From the IMG/VR virus record IMGVR_UViG_3300042465_001918, positions 1 through 63,406 of that record: 63,406 bases of DNA; one strand, written 5' to 3'. The number at the start of each line of letters is the position of its first letter. Position 1 is the stretch's first letter. The DNA comes from a virus. The notes beneath the pieces were generated by a model. That model had not been told where the DNA came from, did no database searches, and saw only the letters and a list, made by a program, of their open reading frames with translations. A program made the translations under genes and the position numbers. Positions 7,279 through 16,954 of this stretch are shown in pieces.

Positions 7279-7718
7279 GTACACCACAAGAGTATTGGGA
7301 CGCTTGCCTTATCCGCACATGGAGGCAGTCTGGCTCCGTCCTTGATGCCATGATAATGTTTAAAAGCATCACCAAAGTTAACTTAGAAGATGTTGAGCCA
7401 AAGCTGTTAAGAATCCCAAGAGTTGGGTTTCCTTGGAAGATAGGTATTAAAGTTTTTGTGGCAGAACATTTATCCAAAATAAGCGCCAGATTGTGGGATC
7501 AGCCGCCTGAAAAAGATGTCGCCCTTCTAAAAAAACTGAAAGACTCTAAGTACGACACTGAAAAAGACGCGATAGCGGACCACGAGTTAAAAAATGAGAT
7601 CAGCAAAACGGTTAAAAACAAACGGAAGATGGAGCTTCTAAGCAAGAACAACTCAGAAAGAAACAAAGCCACAGACTGGGGCACGATGAAAACTCCTAAC
7701 CGTGGCAGATATAAATAA
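7275..7718 (+). CDS. Hypothetical basic protein, 147 aa
   Basis: Not recognised. The C-terminal half is highly charged and helical (KKLKDSKYDTEKDAIADHEL). Compared with its neighbours it is Lys/Asn-rich and more AT-rich, which could reflect recent acquisition. AAGGAG precedes ATG 7275. Confidence 0.6.
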   Translation: MSTPQEYWDACLIRTWRQSGSVLDAMIMFKSITKVNLEDVEPKLLRIPRVGFPWKIGIKVFVAEHLSKISARLWDQPPEKDVALLKKLKDSKYDTEKDAIADHELKNEISKTVKNKRKMELLSKNNSERNKATDWGTMKTPNRGRYK

Positions 7719-7752
7719 GAGCTACCTATCGTAAAAACTAAGGAGAAGACAA

Positions 7753-7950
7753 TTGACGGAGCATAAACATGCCGAAGTGCTACGCGCTATTGCTGATGGC
7801 AAGGCGATACAGGTGCTGGTGCTAACGGGTGACGATCAAACCGATTTCTGGATTGACATGCCCACACGCCCATCCATCTGCATGTACCACGAGAAAACAT
7901 ACAGAGTAAAACCGGAGGCTACCCATGTACAGGAATCAAAAGCTGCTTGA
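7753..7950 (+). CDS. Small conserved phage protein, 65 aa, TTG start
   Basis: HAEVLRAIADGKAIQVLVLT is a pattern seen in many small phage proteins; the rest (FWIDMPTRPSICMYHEKTYR) is probably beta. The TTG at 7753 follows AAGGAGAAG and is the only well-placed start in this frame. Function unknown. Confidence 0.6.
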   Translation: MTEHKHAEVLRAIADGKAIQVLVLTGDDQTDFWIDMPTRPSICMYHEKTYRVKPEATHVQESKAA

Positions 7951-8215
7951 GGCTTTACGCGCTGCCCCCTGCATGCACTGCGGGGTTGAGGATGGGACTG
8001 TCTGTGCCGCCCACTCCAATCAGATGAGGGATGGCAAGGGCAGAAGCCTCAAGGCCAACGACTACAGGATTGCCGCCCTATGCTTTAAATGCCATTCCGA
8101 GCTTGATCAGGGCCGGGTAATGAGCCGGGAAGATCGTTTAAACATGTGGGAGAACGCCCACCGGGCGACGGTGGGGTGGCTCTTCGACAATGATCTTATT
8201 GGGCTGAAGAGATGA
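7925..8215 (+). CDS. HNH-type nuclease-like protein, 96 aa
   Basis: CMHCGVEDGTVCAAHSNQ, later LCFKCHSELDQG, is the phage HNH/zinc-finger nuclease layout with two C-x2-C pairs around an AHSNQ histidine. Likely a DNA endonuclease or recombination accessory protein. It is the last gene of the early operon and overlaps the 3' end of the convergent 2918-residue gene by 20 bp. A GTTTAAAC site at 8136 encodes Arg-Leu(TTA)-Asn. Confidence 0.7.
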   Translation: MYRNQKLLEALRAAPCMHCGVEDGTVCAAHSNQMRDGKGRSLKANDYRIAALCFKCHSELDQGRVMSREDRLNMWENAHRATVGWLFDNDLIGLKR

Positions 8216-11200
8216 TTGTCTTGATTCTCTGGATCTCTGCGTTGATAGCATTCTCCGCCCTGTTGATTCCAGTGATTGCGTCACGCTTCTCATCCCCCGA
8301 CATTTTGGAGATCTGAACCGCAGACTTCATCTGCCGGAGTTCCTTCATGGTCTTCTCGGTGTCGCGGATGTAGTCTTTAAACGCGAAGGTGCCTTGGTTC
8401 TTCTTGAGGTAGTCCACGTATTCTTCAGACTCGCCCTGCTTCTCAAGGAAGTTCATTGTCCTGACAACCGAGTCCACCGAGTCTTTGAGCTTGTAGTACT
8501 CCGTCACGTTGCCTCGCGCCTCTGGGTCGAGGGCGAACCTTTTGATGACGGGTAGCTGCTCAAAGCGCTTGGTCGCCCTCGGGCTGTCGCCGAACTGATC
8601 CATGACCATATCCAGCGTGTCCACGCCGTACATGCCAATCGTTCCGGTGTAGCCTTTGATGACGTGATCCACCTTCATGGGAGACAGCCCCAGCACGTCA
8701 GCGATGCCTTTGGCAAGGGACGATGTGCCCGGGCCAACCTGAAATCTAGGATCTACATCTACCATGCCCTCACTAACGATGGGGCGCAATGTAAACGTGT
8801 TGAAGTTAAACCCAGCCTCAACCAACGGTTTGATAGTTTGAGGTATCGGGTTAAACGCGAAGGTCGAGACCATGTTGCGTTTAATAGCGTCTCTCAGGTC
8901 TTGACCCGTGTCATTGCCAAAGGTGTAGGCGGCAAGCCTTTCCGGAATTGTTTTGAACAGCACACCCACCTCGAACGGGATTGGGATGCGGATGCCCAAG
9001 TACGGGATCAGCCAGTTGTTGTCCTTGGTCTCCTGCTCCTGCTTCTTGTATTCCTCATCGTCTGAGACCATGAACCAGTAGGCGGTGGACAGGGCCATCA
9101 TGGTCATGCCGCGCACAAAGAACTGACGCTGGATAGCCGCTGCGTCCTTGTTGTTCATGTTGCCTGTCGAGGCACGGTAGAACAGATCCAGACCTTGCAG
9201 ACGGGCGTTGAAGAACGGAACAGCCGCAGTCAGGACCCGGATCAATGCTGAGCTACCCTTGCGGTGGAAGTTCATTACCTCCATAGACCTGAACAGGGCC
9301 TCGGCTTCGTTGCCAGTCTCGGCCATGACCCGCTCGTATATGACAACGCGGGTGGCAGCATCTGATGCGGTTGTGCCCTTTTCCAAGGCGTCCCACAGTG
9401 ATGTAAACGGGCGCAGCAGGAGCGCATCCTTCTGGCCCGCTTTCTTGGCCAGATCCTTTTCAAGGTTTAAACCTGACTTCTCGATGTTGCCGCTGTCGTA
9501 ACCGCTGATGATGCCAGCATTGAGCAGTGCTTCAAAGGTTGGAGAGTTCCGAGTCAACGACTTGCCGAAGGACATGACCGTATCTACTACGGGTGTCATC
9601 TTCACGCCTGACGTTACATACGCAGACAGTGAGTCACGCAACAAGTTAGCCATCATGAAGCCGGGATCTTTGGTCACCAAGTTACGCAGGAGGTCCGCTG
9701 GAGCGGACAGTATCCCCATGAAGGGCAGGTCGGATAGGTTTAAACTCTTCACCGCCTCAATGAGCAGGTTGTCCGCCGTTGCATAGGATACGAGTTCACC
9801 CTTCTCTAGAACGTTGATGACGTCGGGAGCCGTAGATGGTGTTTTTAAACGGGTCACACCCATACCCGGCGCATTCACTTGAGACGCAACATTGATGGCT
9901 CGCTGACCTGCATAGTTTTTAATGCCAGCCTGAATGGCTGATTGGGTGTTGCGAACCATGGTCTCCAAGAAGTCGGCAAGAGGTGCTTCCTCTGCAATCG
10001 CACCCTTGAGCTTCTTCGGGGCCTTGACGCCGGACAGAGACTGGAACAGGTTCGGCCCCACCGTTTTCTCGCCGTCCATCTGACGGTAAAAAGGAACGTA
10101 GTCTGCGTACTTCATGTACTCAACGCCCCGTTCTTTTGACAGGACGCCCGTGTCCACCATGTACTTGACCAGCCCGTTGTTGAACGCGATCAGGTCTTTC
10201 TGAACGCTGACAAACTCTGGAAACTTGGCTTCAAGAGCTTTGGCGTAAGCCACATCGGCGGTGGTGATACCGGTTGGTTTTCCCTGCTTGTCCAAGCGCA
10301 CGCCGCGCTTAATCATGGCCCAATACTGGTAGTACTGATATACCTTTGGCTCGTTGTAACGCGCCAGAGGAGCAAGGGATGGAACCAACCCCTTGACGCT
10401 GGTATCGATGGTTGTGATCCCGTTGCGCAGGGTGGGGATGCCGCCGTTGCGGTCTCCCATGCCCATGGCTGACGCTGCGATACCAGCACCCACATCAGAG
10501 AACAGCGCGGCTGACTCTGCGCTTTGATCTGCCAGCAGCACCGCCCCGCCCATCTGCTCCGCCAGCTTCTTGTCATAGACAGACAACTGGTTGTAGCGGT
10601 TCAGGAACCTAGCCCGGAAAGACGCAGCACTCTGTGGAGTGATGGCCTCGATCATGCGCTGAGCAAAGTTCTTTCTCTCGCGTGTAAACGTGGTTTCGTT
10701 AACCCGGTCATTGAGGGCTGTTGAGAAGGTAGGCAGGCTAAAACGAATGTTCTTGGTCTCCCGGCCAAACTCGCCAAGGTTACCGGTCACTGACTTCAGT
10801 TGGGTCGGCTGATAGACCGCATATGTTTTAGCCGGGGTGCGGTCATCTTTTAGCGTGAAGGAGTCAAAGCCAAACCGGTGCAAGCCTCGCTGTACACGGG
10901 GGTCTTCTATAGCCTGTCTCACGCCAAAAGTGATACGACCCGTCAATGAGTCTAGCCATTTATCTGCGAATTCTTGCGGGTAATCGGTGTTGTGGGTAAC
11001 CCACTCCATCACCTGAGCAACGTGTTCCTTGTTCTCAAAGTCAAACGGCGTCTCTGCCCGTGCGTACAGGGGCATGATGGACATCTTGGACGGCGACAGA
11101 TCCAGCAGGGCTGCGTACACCTGATCTTCTATCTCGCCAAATTTCCCGTACACAGGAATCTTGCGCTTGGCCTGACGCATGAAGTTGGCGCTTTCGTCCT

Positions 11201-14200
11201 CTGTGATAGCGCCTTTCTCGGTCTGTGCGTCCAGCACCCGCTCAAAGAAGCTGAGCTTTTCATCTTTGGTTAGGGCGCGGTACACCTCCTGTTGCAAACG
11301 ATCCTGAGCCTTCAGGCCATACTTCTGGGCCGCTTCTGGTGTGGTCGAGAGATAAACGACCTTCGAGTCGCCAGCAGGCTCAAACTCAAAGAAGTTGCGA
11401 GCGGTGGCATGGTAGAACACCATGGGGTTACCGTCGTTGTCGTTCCACTGATTCCCGGCAATGAAGCGTTTAAACGCATCAGTCTTAGGAATGCTGGTTG
11501 CTTCGACGGCCTCTTTGGTTTCCCGAACAGATGGGAAAGAAACATTCTTCAGGCTGTAGCGAACATCGGGGTTTTCGCGGTCAAACGCTCCCGTATTGCC
11601 TATTGCTGATTTAACCTGCCCAGATTCGTACACGGCGAGGTTCTTGCGGCCATTTTCCTTGACGTAGAAGCTGTCAAAACCCAACTTGAGGATGGCATTT
11701 TGCACCGCCTTGGTTTCAATCTGCTCCCACCTTCCAGCCGCAAGGTAAGCTTTTTCTAGATTGCCAATCTTTCGGCCATAACTGTCTGTCAGTTTGTTTA
11801 GCTCGTCTACCATCTGCTGTATGTGCGATGGGTTCTCATAATCAAACGGATTCTGAGCACTGACATAGACCGGCATCACATTGGGGCCGGACGGCATCAT
11901 CTCGGCGTAGGCTTTGCGCAGGTACTCTTTAGCCTCCGGTGTGGCCTTGGAGTAGTCGTTGGTGTTGATGCTGTCAATCATCACCTTGCCCTCTGGGCGG
12001 CTGCGGTAGTCTTTACGGACGGCTGCAATTGCCAGCTTACGGCCTTCGGCGATCTGTTCGTCGGTCAGGACCTGCTCGACCCGCGCAGTTGCAACATCCA
12101 CGCTGTCCATGGCAAAACGATCAGCAAATGTGGGATCGTCGGTCAGGAAGATGGGTGCGCCACGCGCTGTCTTGCGGGTAAAGTCGGTCACATCTTTAGA
12201 TGTGCCGTGGTACATGATCTTGGGCTTGCCGTCCTTATCTACGGCCTTGCTGTCACCAAAGAACTGTTTAAACTCAGGCGTATCTGGGGCGGTACGCAGG
12301 CTGAACTTAGTTTTAACTGCATGCTTGCCGATTAAAACGGCATAGTCCTGCGAGGATGACAAATCCTTAACGAGGTAGCCATCAAAACCGGCCTCCCGCA
12401 CACCGCGCTCCCACTGGCTTGCTCGATCCGCCTGTGAGTCGCCCTTGGTATTTTTTAGGATCTGAAGTGGGTCTGTCTTTGTGTTGTACAGATTGTTCAA
12501 CTGAATGACATGAGGCGCTCCGCCGACACCGGCCTCTGGGCGGATACCCTTGCCATTGTCAACGTAGAAATAAATCCGGCTGCGGATGTCTGCGTTGTCT
12601 TTGTTGTTTAAACGCTCACGCTCAAGACCTCGCAGGCCAGCCCCATGGAACTCAGACGAAAGTGTTTCGCGTGGCTCTTGGCTGAAATGAACGCCAACAG
12701 CGCTTACCGAGTCTTTGGTTGCTGTGCCGTATTCTGCGGTTGGCTTCCCGTAGTCAATCGCAGAACCGCGCTCTCCACCACCGAGGCGAGCCGCTCCTCT
12801 GGCGTCAATCCATCTGTCGCGGAGGGCGATGGCGTTCTCTGAAATGGCCTGAAGACGGCGGCTCCCTTGCCCCCGAACATCTGCCCCGGCTTCTCCTTGA
12901 AGTCTCTTACTGTCGCCATATCGCGTTTCCTTTAGATAGTCGCTTCTCGTATCAGGGGCAATGAATGAACTGTGGAAAGTTTCCGGAGCCGAGACGTCAA
13001 TAACGCCATCGTATGGAAACGATTCAATAGCATCTCTGATTGCCTGATGGTATTGCTTGTCATCGAGCGTGTCAACTTTATCGTTGTACGCAGAAAAATT
13101 TCCGTACAGAAGACTGCCATCACGCAGAGTGTCGCCGTCAGCTTGCGGGACTTCTTTGGCAATGTGGTCTCGCAGACCGCTCAGTTCTTCTTCAGTCATC
13201 CCCTCTGGGATCTGAACCTTTACAAACCCAGCCTGATCGCCAGAGGTCTTGTTTGTCTCATCAAAGACAACCATGGCCTTTTGGTCAAGCACATAGCCAA
13301 GAACACGGCCCAACTCATCAAGCTCTTGCGTGGTTGCATTCTCTGGGGCCTCAACAATGATGTTGGGGTTAACCTCGCCCTCATATTTCCCGCTGCTGAA
13401 TGTGTAGCTGTAGCCGGTAAAGCCAAGCTCAGAAAAGACCGCAGACATCGTTTTGTCTGCCACTGCCTTTGTTGAGTTGATGCGCTCTTTGGGCGTCATC
13501 TCCCGCCACTTCTCGGCGGTTACTTGGTCTGGGTTGGGCGCGACCTCGGCAACTATTCCTTTTCGGAGGGAGAGCTTTCCTGTAGCTGGCGCAGCAGCAT
13601 CGCTGACACCCTTCTCACCGCCTCTTCTTCCTGCCTCGACGAATCGCTTTGCGCCATCGCTGAAGCCGTAGGAGGGCGAGAGGACGCCGATTTTTGTGAA
13701 GAGTTGTTGTTCATAGAACCAGAGGAGGGACTGGGCTTGGTACGGTTTGATTCCTGCATTTTTTGCTACCTCGTTAATCAGTGCCTTGATTGCTCTGCGC
13801 TGTGGCTCAGTTGGAGCGTCAACAATCTTGCCGTCCGGGCCGAGCATCTTACCAAAATAGCGGTTGAACGTGCGGGTCATCCACTTGTCAACGGTGACAT
13901 CGTGGATGCCGTTTAGGTTCGAAACAAATGGTCCAACCTTGGGGCCGAACGCATACAGACCGGGCCGCATATCCGTAAGCTTGCCGTCAATTCCGCTCTT
14001 GACGTTCCCGTACTTTAAGCGGAAGCTGTTTATTTCCTTGACCGTGTGATCTGTGAAGAGCCACTCAAGAGCCTTCTTTTGGCCCATGTCCTTGACCATC
14101 TTGTTAAGGAAGTCAAGCTGCGTCTTTTTGTTGACCGAGGTTGTGCCGCCCGTCCACAAGCTGCCAGTCTCTGGGTTTATGCCCGGGATAACACCTGCGT

Positions 14201-16952
14201 CAACGTAATGTTGAAACGCCTTTGCGGCAATAAACCAGTTGTCCCGCGCCGTGGTCTGCGGGGACATGATGCCAGCCATAACGCTGAAGAGCAGCCGGTT
14301 GTCTACCTTGCTCAGCTCAGGGATTAACTTCTTGGTCTGTTTAAACGCATCTTTTACGTCGTCCTCATACCAATTCAAGCCGGACTTCTCGCTTTTAAGT
14401 TGGAAGGCGACCTCTTCGGTGGCAAGCTTAACCGCACGGTCAAAGCTGGCCTTGTCGGTGAAGTCAAGTGATGAGCCAAACTCCTCCCTCACCTGATCAT
14501 CAAAATACTTGCCAATCGAATCTACGGTTGGCTTGATCTTGGTTGGTTCCGTTTTGCCCTCTTTTGGAGGACCCTCAAACTTTGGAGCCTCTTCACCGCG
14601 CATGATCGGCAGGCTTAATTTCTCCTCGGCCTTCTTTGCTTTTGGCTTGCGCGACTTCAACTCGCCACGCTCAACGCGCTCAAAGATGTCCTCAGACGAT
14701 TCAAAGCCAGCACCGCGCAGGGCTTGGCCAAAGTTCTTGAAGAAGTCCTTGAGCTTTTTAAACAGGGCGGCAATCAATCCGGGTGGCGGTTTAACGCCAC
14801 GATCATAGGCACCGAAGGCATCGGCCACAGCCTCCTCAATAATCGCCTCCTGCGAGTATCCGAGCTTCTTGTAGGCATCAAGGCGACTCATGGTCTGCAT
14901 CTTGCCGTCCACCTCAACTTCGGCGGTCTGATCCTCAAGGTACTCTTTGACCCACTGCTTGTTGGCTCGCTCTGTGAGGGCTTTCCATTGCTGCGGGGTG
15001 AAAAACTCCAAATCTCTCAGCGCATGCATAGACTCATGGCGCATGGTCTGCAAAGGCTTTGGCTCATCCATGGAGATCTGGATCAGCTTATCGAGATACG
15101 ATCCGCCTGCGTTGTTGGCAATTTTGTCAACAATGTTTAAACCCACATCCCCCAAGTTGAACTTGGTGATCATGGGCCGGAGCAGCTCGTCAAGCTTCTG
15201 GGATTCTGACTGCGCTTGGAGAGTTTGAGCCTCTAAATCTGTCTGTTTAAACACCTCTGGCTCTGCCGCCCGCAGTGTTGCTTCGGCTTCTTCAAAGGTC
15301 GGGTAGGTTCCAACAATCTCGTCGCCACGGGTTGCAACAAAGTCACTCTGAATGTTGGTCTTCAGACCAATCGGGGCAAAGCTTAGGGGTGCTTGATAGC
15401 TGTTAAATTGGGCATCTATTTCTGCCAACCGGACTTCTGCTTCTTGCTGTTTTTGTGAAAACAGTGCTTTGGCTTGAACATACTCATCCGTGTCGGCCTT
15501 TCCTGTGGCCTCCATGACATCAAGCTTGCGGCCCTCCGCTTGAATCGTCTTCGTAATCTTGTCGCCTTCCTCCAGTAGACGGAGTTGTTCCTCTGCCCGG
15601 ATCTCGGTAAGAGAGGCGATCTTGGCGTCTATGTCAGCTTGCGTTGCAACGGTTGTCAGGGGCTTGTCCGAGCCTTCAGCAAAGATGCCAAAGGACTCAG
15701 GCACATCCTCACGGCTGAGTTCTCTCTGAGTGATTGTGAAGCCGCCGGGTAGCTGTACTGGCTCAGGGGCAGGAACATCTACGGGCGTACCTTCGCCAAA
15801 CTCTTTGGCAAATTGATCACGCTCGTCTTGTACCTGCGTGAGGGCTTCCGAGGGCTTGACTTGAGGACGGGCAGACAAGGCTCCAGCAGCGCCTCCGATA
15901 CCGGCAGCGCCAAGGGTTGCCATGGCAGCAGCTTCACCAGTTCCCGCAAGCAGATCACGGTCAAGGCCAGCCTGTTGGGCTGCGATGTTTTGAGCGATCT
16001 TGCCACCAACTTCTTCGATGTTCTCGCTAGGGATTTCTTTAAGGGCGGTTATGGCTGCACTGCCAAGTCGAGAACCGGTCAGTTTTTTACCCGCCAAAAC
16101 CTCTTCCAGCGCCTTACCGCCGGGAAGGTATCTGTTAGCAAGAACGGAAAGACCGTAGCCAGAAACGCCAGCAAGACGGGCCTTGTTAATGGCTTCTTCT
16201 GCGGCTTGTTCTGGGGTGGAACCCTGCTCAATCAAACCTGCCACGATCTCGTCGTAAGAGCCAGCGCCAATGTCTGCACCCTGCATGACCGCGCCAGTTT
16301 GAATGGCGGCAGTTGTTCCGGCCTGAATCGCTTTCTTTTGCGCAAGACGCTGAGCCGCCTCTAGGGCAGCGCCTCGGGCGGCTGCGGCACTCATGACGCC
16401 CTGTTTGGCTATGTAACCAGCACCACCGCCAGCCAAAATCATGGGGATAACCTGTGGGGCTTGTTCCGCAAGAAAGCCAGCAAGCAGGCCGGGGTCTGTA
16501 ATCGTCTGACCCAAAGACGCTTTAAACGCAGCAAACTGGCCTTCTTTCGAGGCTTCCTCTACGGCTTTTGCGCGTTCGGCTTCCCGGGCCTTGAGGCCCT
16601 CGGACTTCATTTCTTCGCCAAATTGGGAGAGTCTTTCGCCAGCGCCAAGTAACCCAGTTTTGGAGAAGTTGCCGGTTGCTAAACCATACACTTGACCCGG
16701 CACCTGCACAATACTTCCAAGACCACCAACAAGGCCAGCGCCAACGTCTTTGATGGCCGCGCCTACGGTACGCTCTTTGTCTTTCTCTGTGACGGACGGC
16801 GCAATAGGCTCATCAGTCATCCACTGATTGTTTATTAGATAGGCTTTTTCTTTTTTCTCATTAAATGCTGTCTGGCTGACGGGCATCCATTGCCCATCGA
16901 CCAAGGCAACTACTTCGCCCGTTTCCGAGTTTGTGGCAGTTTGAATTGCCAT
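8196..16952 (-). CDS. Giant polyvalent virion/ejection protein, 2918 aa
   Basis: One open frame covering almost 15% of the genome. The N-terminus is Gly/Ala-rich with hydrophobic stretches at about 55-100 and 155-200. HESMH at about 639-643 matches a polyvalent-protein metallopeptidase. Two segments match the ADP-ribosyltransferase-like polyvalent pattern: IMYHGTSKDVTDF (about 1580) and VFYHATARNFFEF (about 1846), each followed by a DPTFADRFA-type or TPEAAQKYG helix. A related region precedes them at about 1400-1530. Near the C-terminus, RGMTMMALSTAYWFMVSDDE then PYLGIRIPIPFEVGVLFKTI matches the LPD38-type polyvalent domain. Such proteins are thought to enter the cell with the DNA and act on host targets. 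Last gene of the late block, next to other ejection-type proteins; it carries eight GTTTAAAC sites. Confidence 0.85.
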   Translation of the reverse strand: MAIQTATNSETGEVVALVDGQWMPVSQTAFNEKKEKAYLINNQWMTDEPIAPSVTEKDKERTVGAAIKDVGAGLVGGLGSIVQVPGQVYGLATGNFSKTGLLGAGERLSQFGEEMKSEGLKAREAERAKAVEEASKEGQFAAFKASLGQTITDPGLLAGFLAEQAPQVIPMILAGGGAGYIAKQGVMSAAAARGAALEAAQRLAQKKAIQAGTTAAIQTGAVMQGADIGAGSYDEIVAGLIEQGSTPEQAAEEAINKARLAGVSGYGLSVLANRYLPGGKALEEVLAGKKLTGSRLGSAAITALKEIPSENIEEVGGKIAQNIAAQQAGLDRDLLAGTGEAAAMATLGAAGIGGAAGALSARPQVKPSEALTQVQDERDQFAKEFGEGTPVDVPAPEPVQLPGGFTITQRELSREDVPESFGIFAEGSDKPLTTVATQADIDAKIASLTEIRAEEQLRLLEEGDKITKTIQAEGRKLDVMEATGKADTDEYVQAKALFSQKQQEAEVRLAEIDAQFNSYQAPLSFAPIGLKTNIQSDFVATRGDEIVGTYPTFEEAEATLRAAEPEVFKQTDLEAQTLQAQSESQKLDELLRPMITKFNLGDVGLNIVDKIANNAGGSYLDKLIQISMDEPKPLQTMRHESMHALRDLEFFTPQQWKALTERANKQWVKEYLEDQTAEVEVDGKMQTMSRLDAYKKLGYSQEAIIEEAVADAFGAYDRGVKPPPGLIAALFKKLKDFFKNFGQALRGAGFESSEDIFERVERGELKSRKPKAKKAEEKLSLPIMRGEEAPKFEGPPKEGKTEPTKIKPTVDSIGKYFDDQVREEFGSSLDFTDKASFDRAVKLATEEVAFQLKSEKSGLNWYEDDVKDAFKQTKKLIPELSKVDNRLLFSVMAGIMSPQTTARDNWFIAAKAFQHYVDAGVIPGINPETGSLWTGGTTSVNKKTQLDFLNKMVKDMGQKKALEWLFTDHTVKEINSFRLKYGNVKSGIDGKLTDMRPGLYAFGPKVGPFVSNLNGIHDVTVDKWMTRTFNRYFGKMLGPDGKIVDAPTEPQRRAIKALINEVAKNAGIKPYQAQSLLWFYEQQLFTKIGVLSPSYGFSDGAKRFVEAGRRGGEKGVSDAAAPATGKLSLRKGIVAEVAPNPDQVTAEKWREMTPKERINSTKAVADKTMSAVFSELGFTGYSYTFSSGKYEGEVNPNIIVEAPENATTQELDELGRVLGYVLDQKAMVVFDETNKTSGDQAGFVKVQIPEGMTEEELSGLRDHIAKEVPQADGDTLRDGSLLYGNFSAYNDKVDTLDDKQYHQAIRDAIESFPYDGVIDVSAPETFHSSFIAPDTRSDYLKETRYGDSKRLQGEAGADVRGQGSRRLQAISENAIALRDRWIDARGAARLGGGERGSAIDYGKPTAEYGTATKDSVSAVGVHFSQEPRETLSSEFHGAGLRGLERERLNNKDNADIRSRIYFYVDNGKGIRPEAGVGGAPHVIQLNNLYNTKTDPLQILKNTKGDSQADRASQWERGVREAGFDGYLVKDLSSSQDYAVLIGKHAVKTKFSLRTAPDTPEFKQFFGDSKAVDKDGKPKIMYHGTSKDVTDFTRKTARGAPIFLTDDPTFADRFAMDSVDVATARVEQVLTDEQIAEGRKLAIAAVRKDYRSRPEGKVMIDSINTNDYSKATPEAKEYLRKAYAEMMPSGPNVMPVYVSAQNPFDYENPSHIQQMVDELNKLTDSYGRKIGNLEKAYLAAGRWEQIETKAVQNAILKLGFDSFYVKENGRKNLAVYESGQVKSAIGNTGAFDRENPDVRYSLKNVSFPSVRETKEAVEATSIPKTDAFKRFIAGNQWNDNDGNPMVFYHATARNFFEFEPAGDSKVVYLSTTPEAAQKYGLKAQDRLQQEVYRALTKDEKLSFFERVLDAQTEKGAITEDESANFMRQAKRKIPVYGKFGEIEDQVYAALLDLSPSKMSIMPLYARAETPFDFENKEHVAQVMEWVTHNTDYPQEFADKWLDSLTGRITFGVRQAIEDPRVQRGLHRFGFDSFTLKDDRTPAKTYAVYQPTQLKSVTGNLGEFGRETKNIRFSLPTFSTALNDRVNETTFTRERKNFAQRMIEAITPQSAASFRARFLNRYNQLSVYDKKLAEQMGGAVLLADQSAESAALFSDVGAGIAASAMGMGDRNGGIPTLRNGITTIDTSVKGLVPSLAPLARYNEPKVYQYYQYWAMIKRGVRLDKQGKPTGITTADVAYAKALEAKFPEFVSVQKDLIAFNNGLVKYMVDTGVLSKERGVEYMKYADYVPFYRQMDGEKTVGPNLFQSLSGVKAPKKLKGAIAEEAPLADFLETMVRNTQSAIQAGIKNYAGQRAINVASQVNAPGMGVTRLKTPSTAPDVINVLEKGELVSYATADNLLIEAVKSLNLSDLPFMGILSAPADLLRNLVTKDPGFMMANLLRDSLSAYVTSGVKMTPVVDTVMSFGKSLTRNSPTFEALLNAGIISGYDSGNIEKSGLNLEKDLAKKAGQKDALLLRPFTSLWDALEKGTTASDAATRVVIYERVMAETGNEAEALFRSMEVMNFHRKGSSALIRVLTAAVPFFNARLQGLDLFYRASTGNMNNKDAAAIQRQFFVRGMTMMALSTAYWFMVSDDEEYKKQEQETKDNNWLIPYLGIRIPIPFEVGVLFKTIPERLAAYTFGNDTGQDLRDAIKRNMVSTFAFNPIPQTIKPLVEAGFNFNTFTLRPIVSEGMVDVDPRFQVGPGTSSLAKGIADVLGLSPMKVDHVIKGYTGTIGMYGVDTLDMVMDQFGDSPRATKRFEQLPVIKRFALDPEARGNVTEYYKLKDSVDSVVRTMNFLEKQGESEEYVDYLKKNQGTFAFKDYIRDTEKTMKELRQMKSAVQISKMSGDEKRDAITGINRAENAINAEIQRIKTIISSAQ

Positions 16953-16954
16953 AA

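Noticed and set aside
8664-16652. Numerous plus-strand reading frames opposite the giant gene
   Set aside because: They are antisense shadows of the 2918-codon frame with no ribosome sites or recognisable domains.
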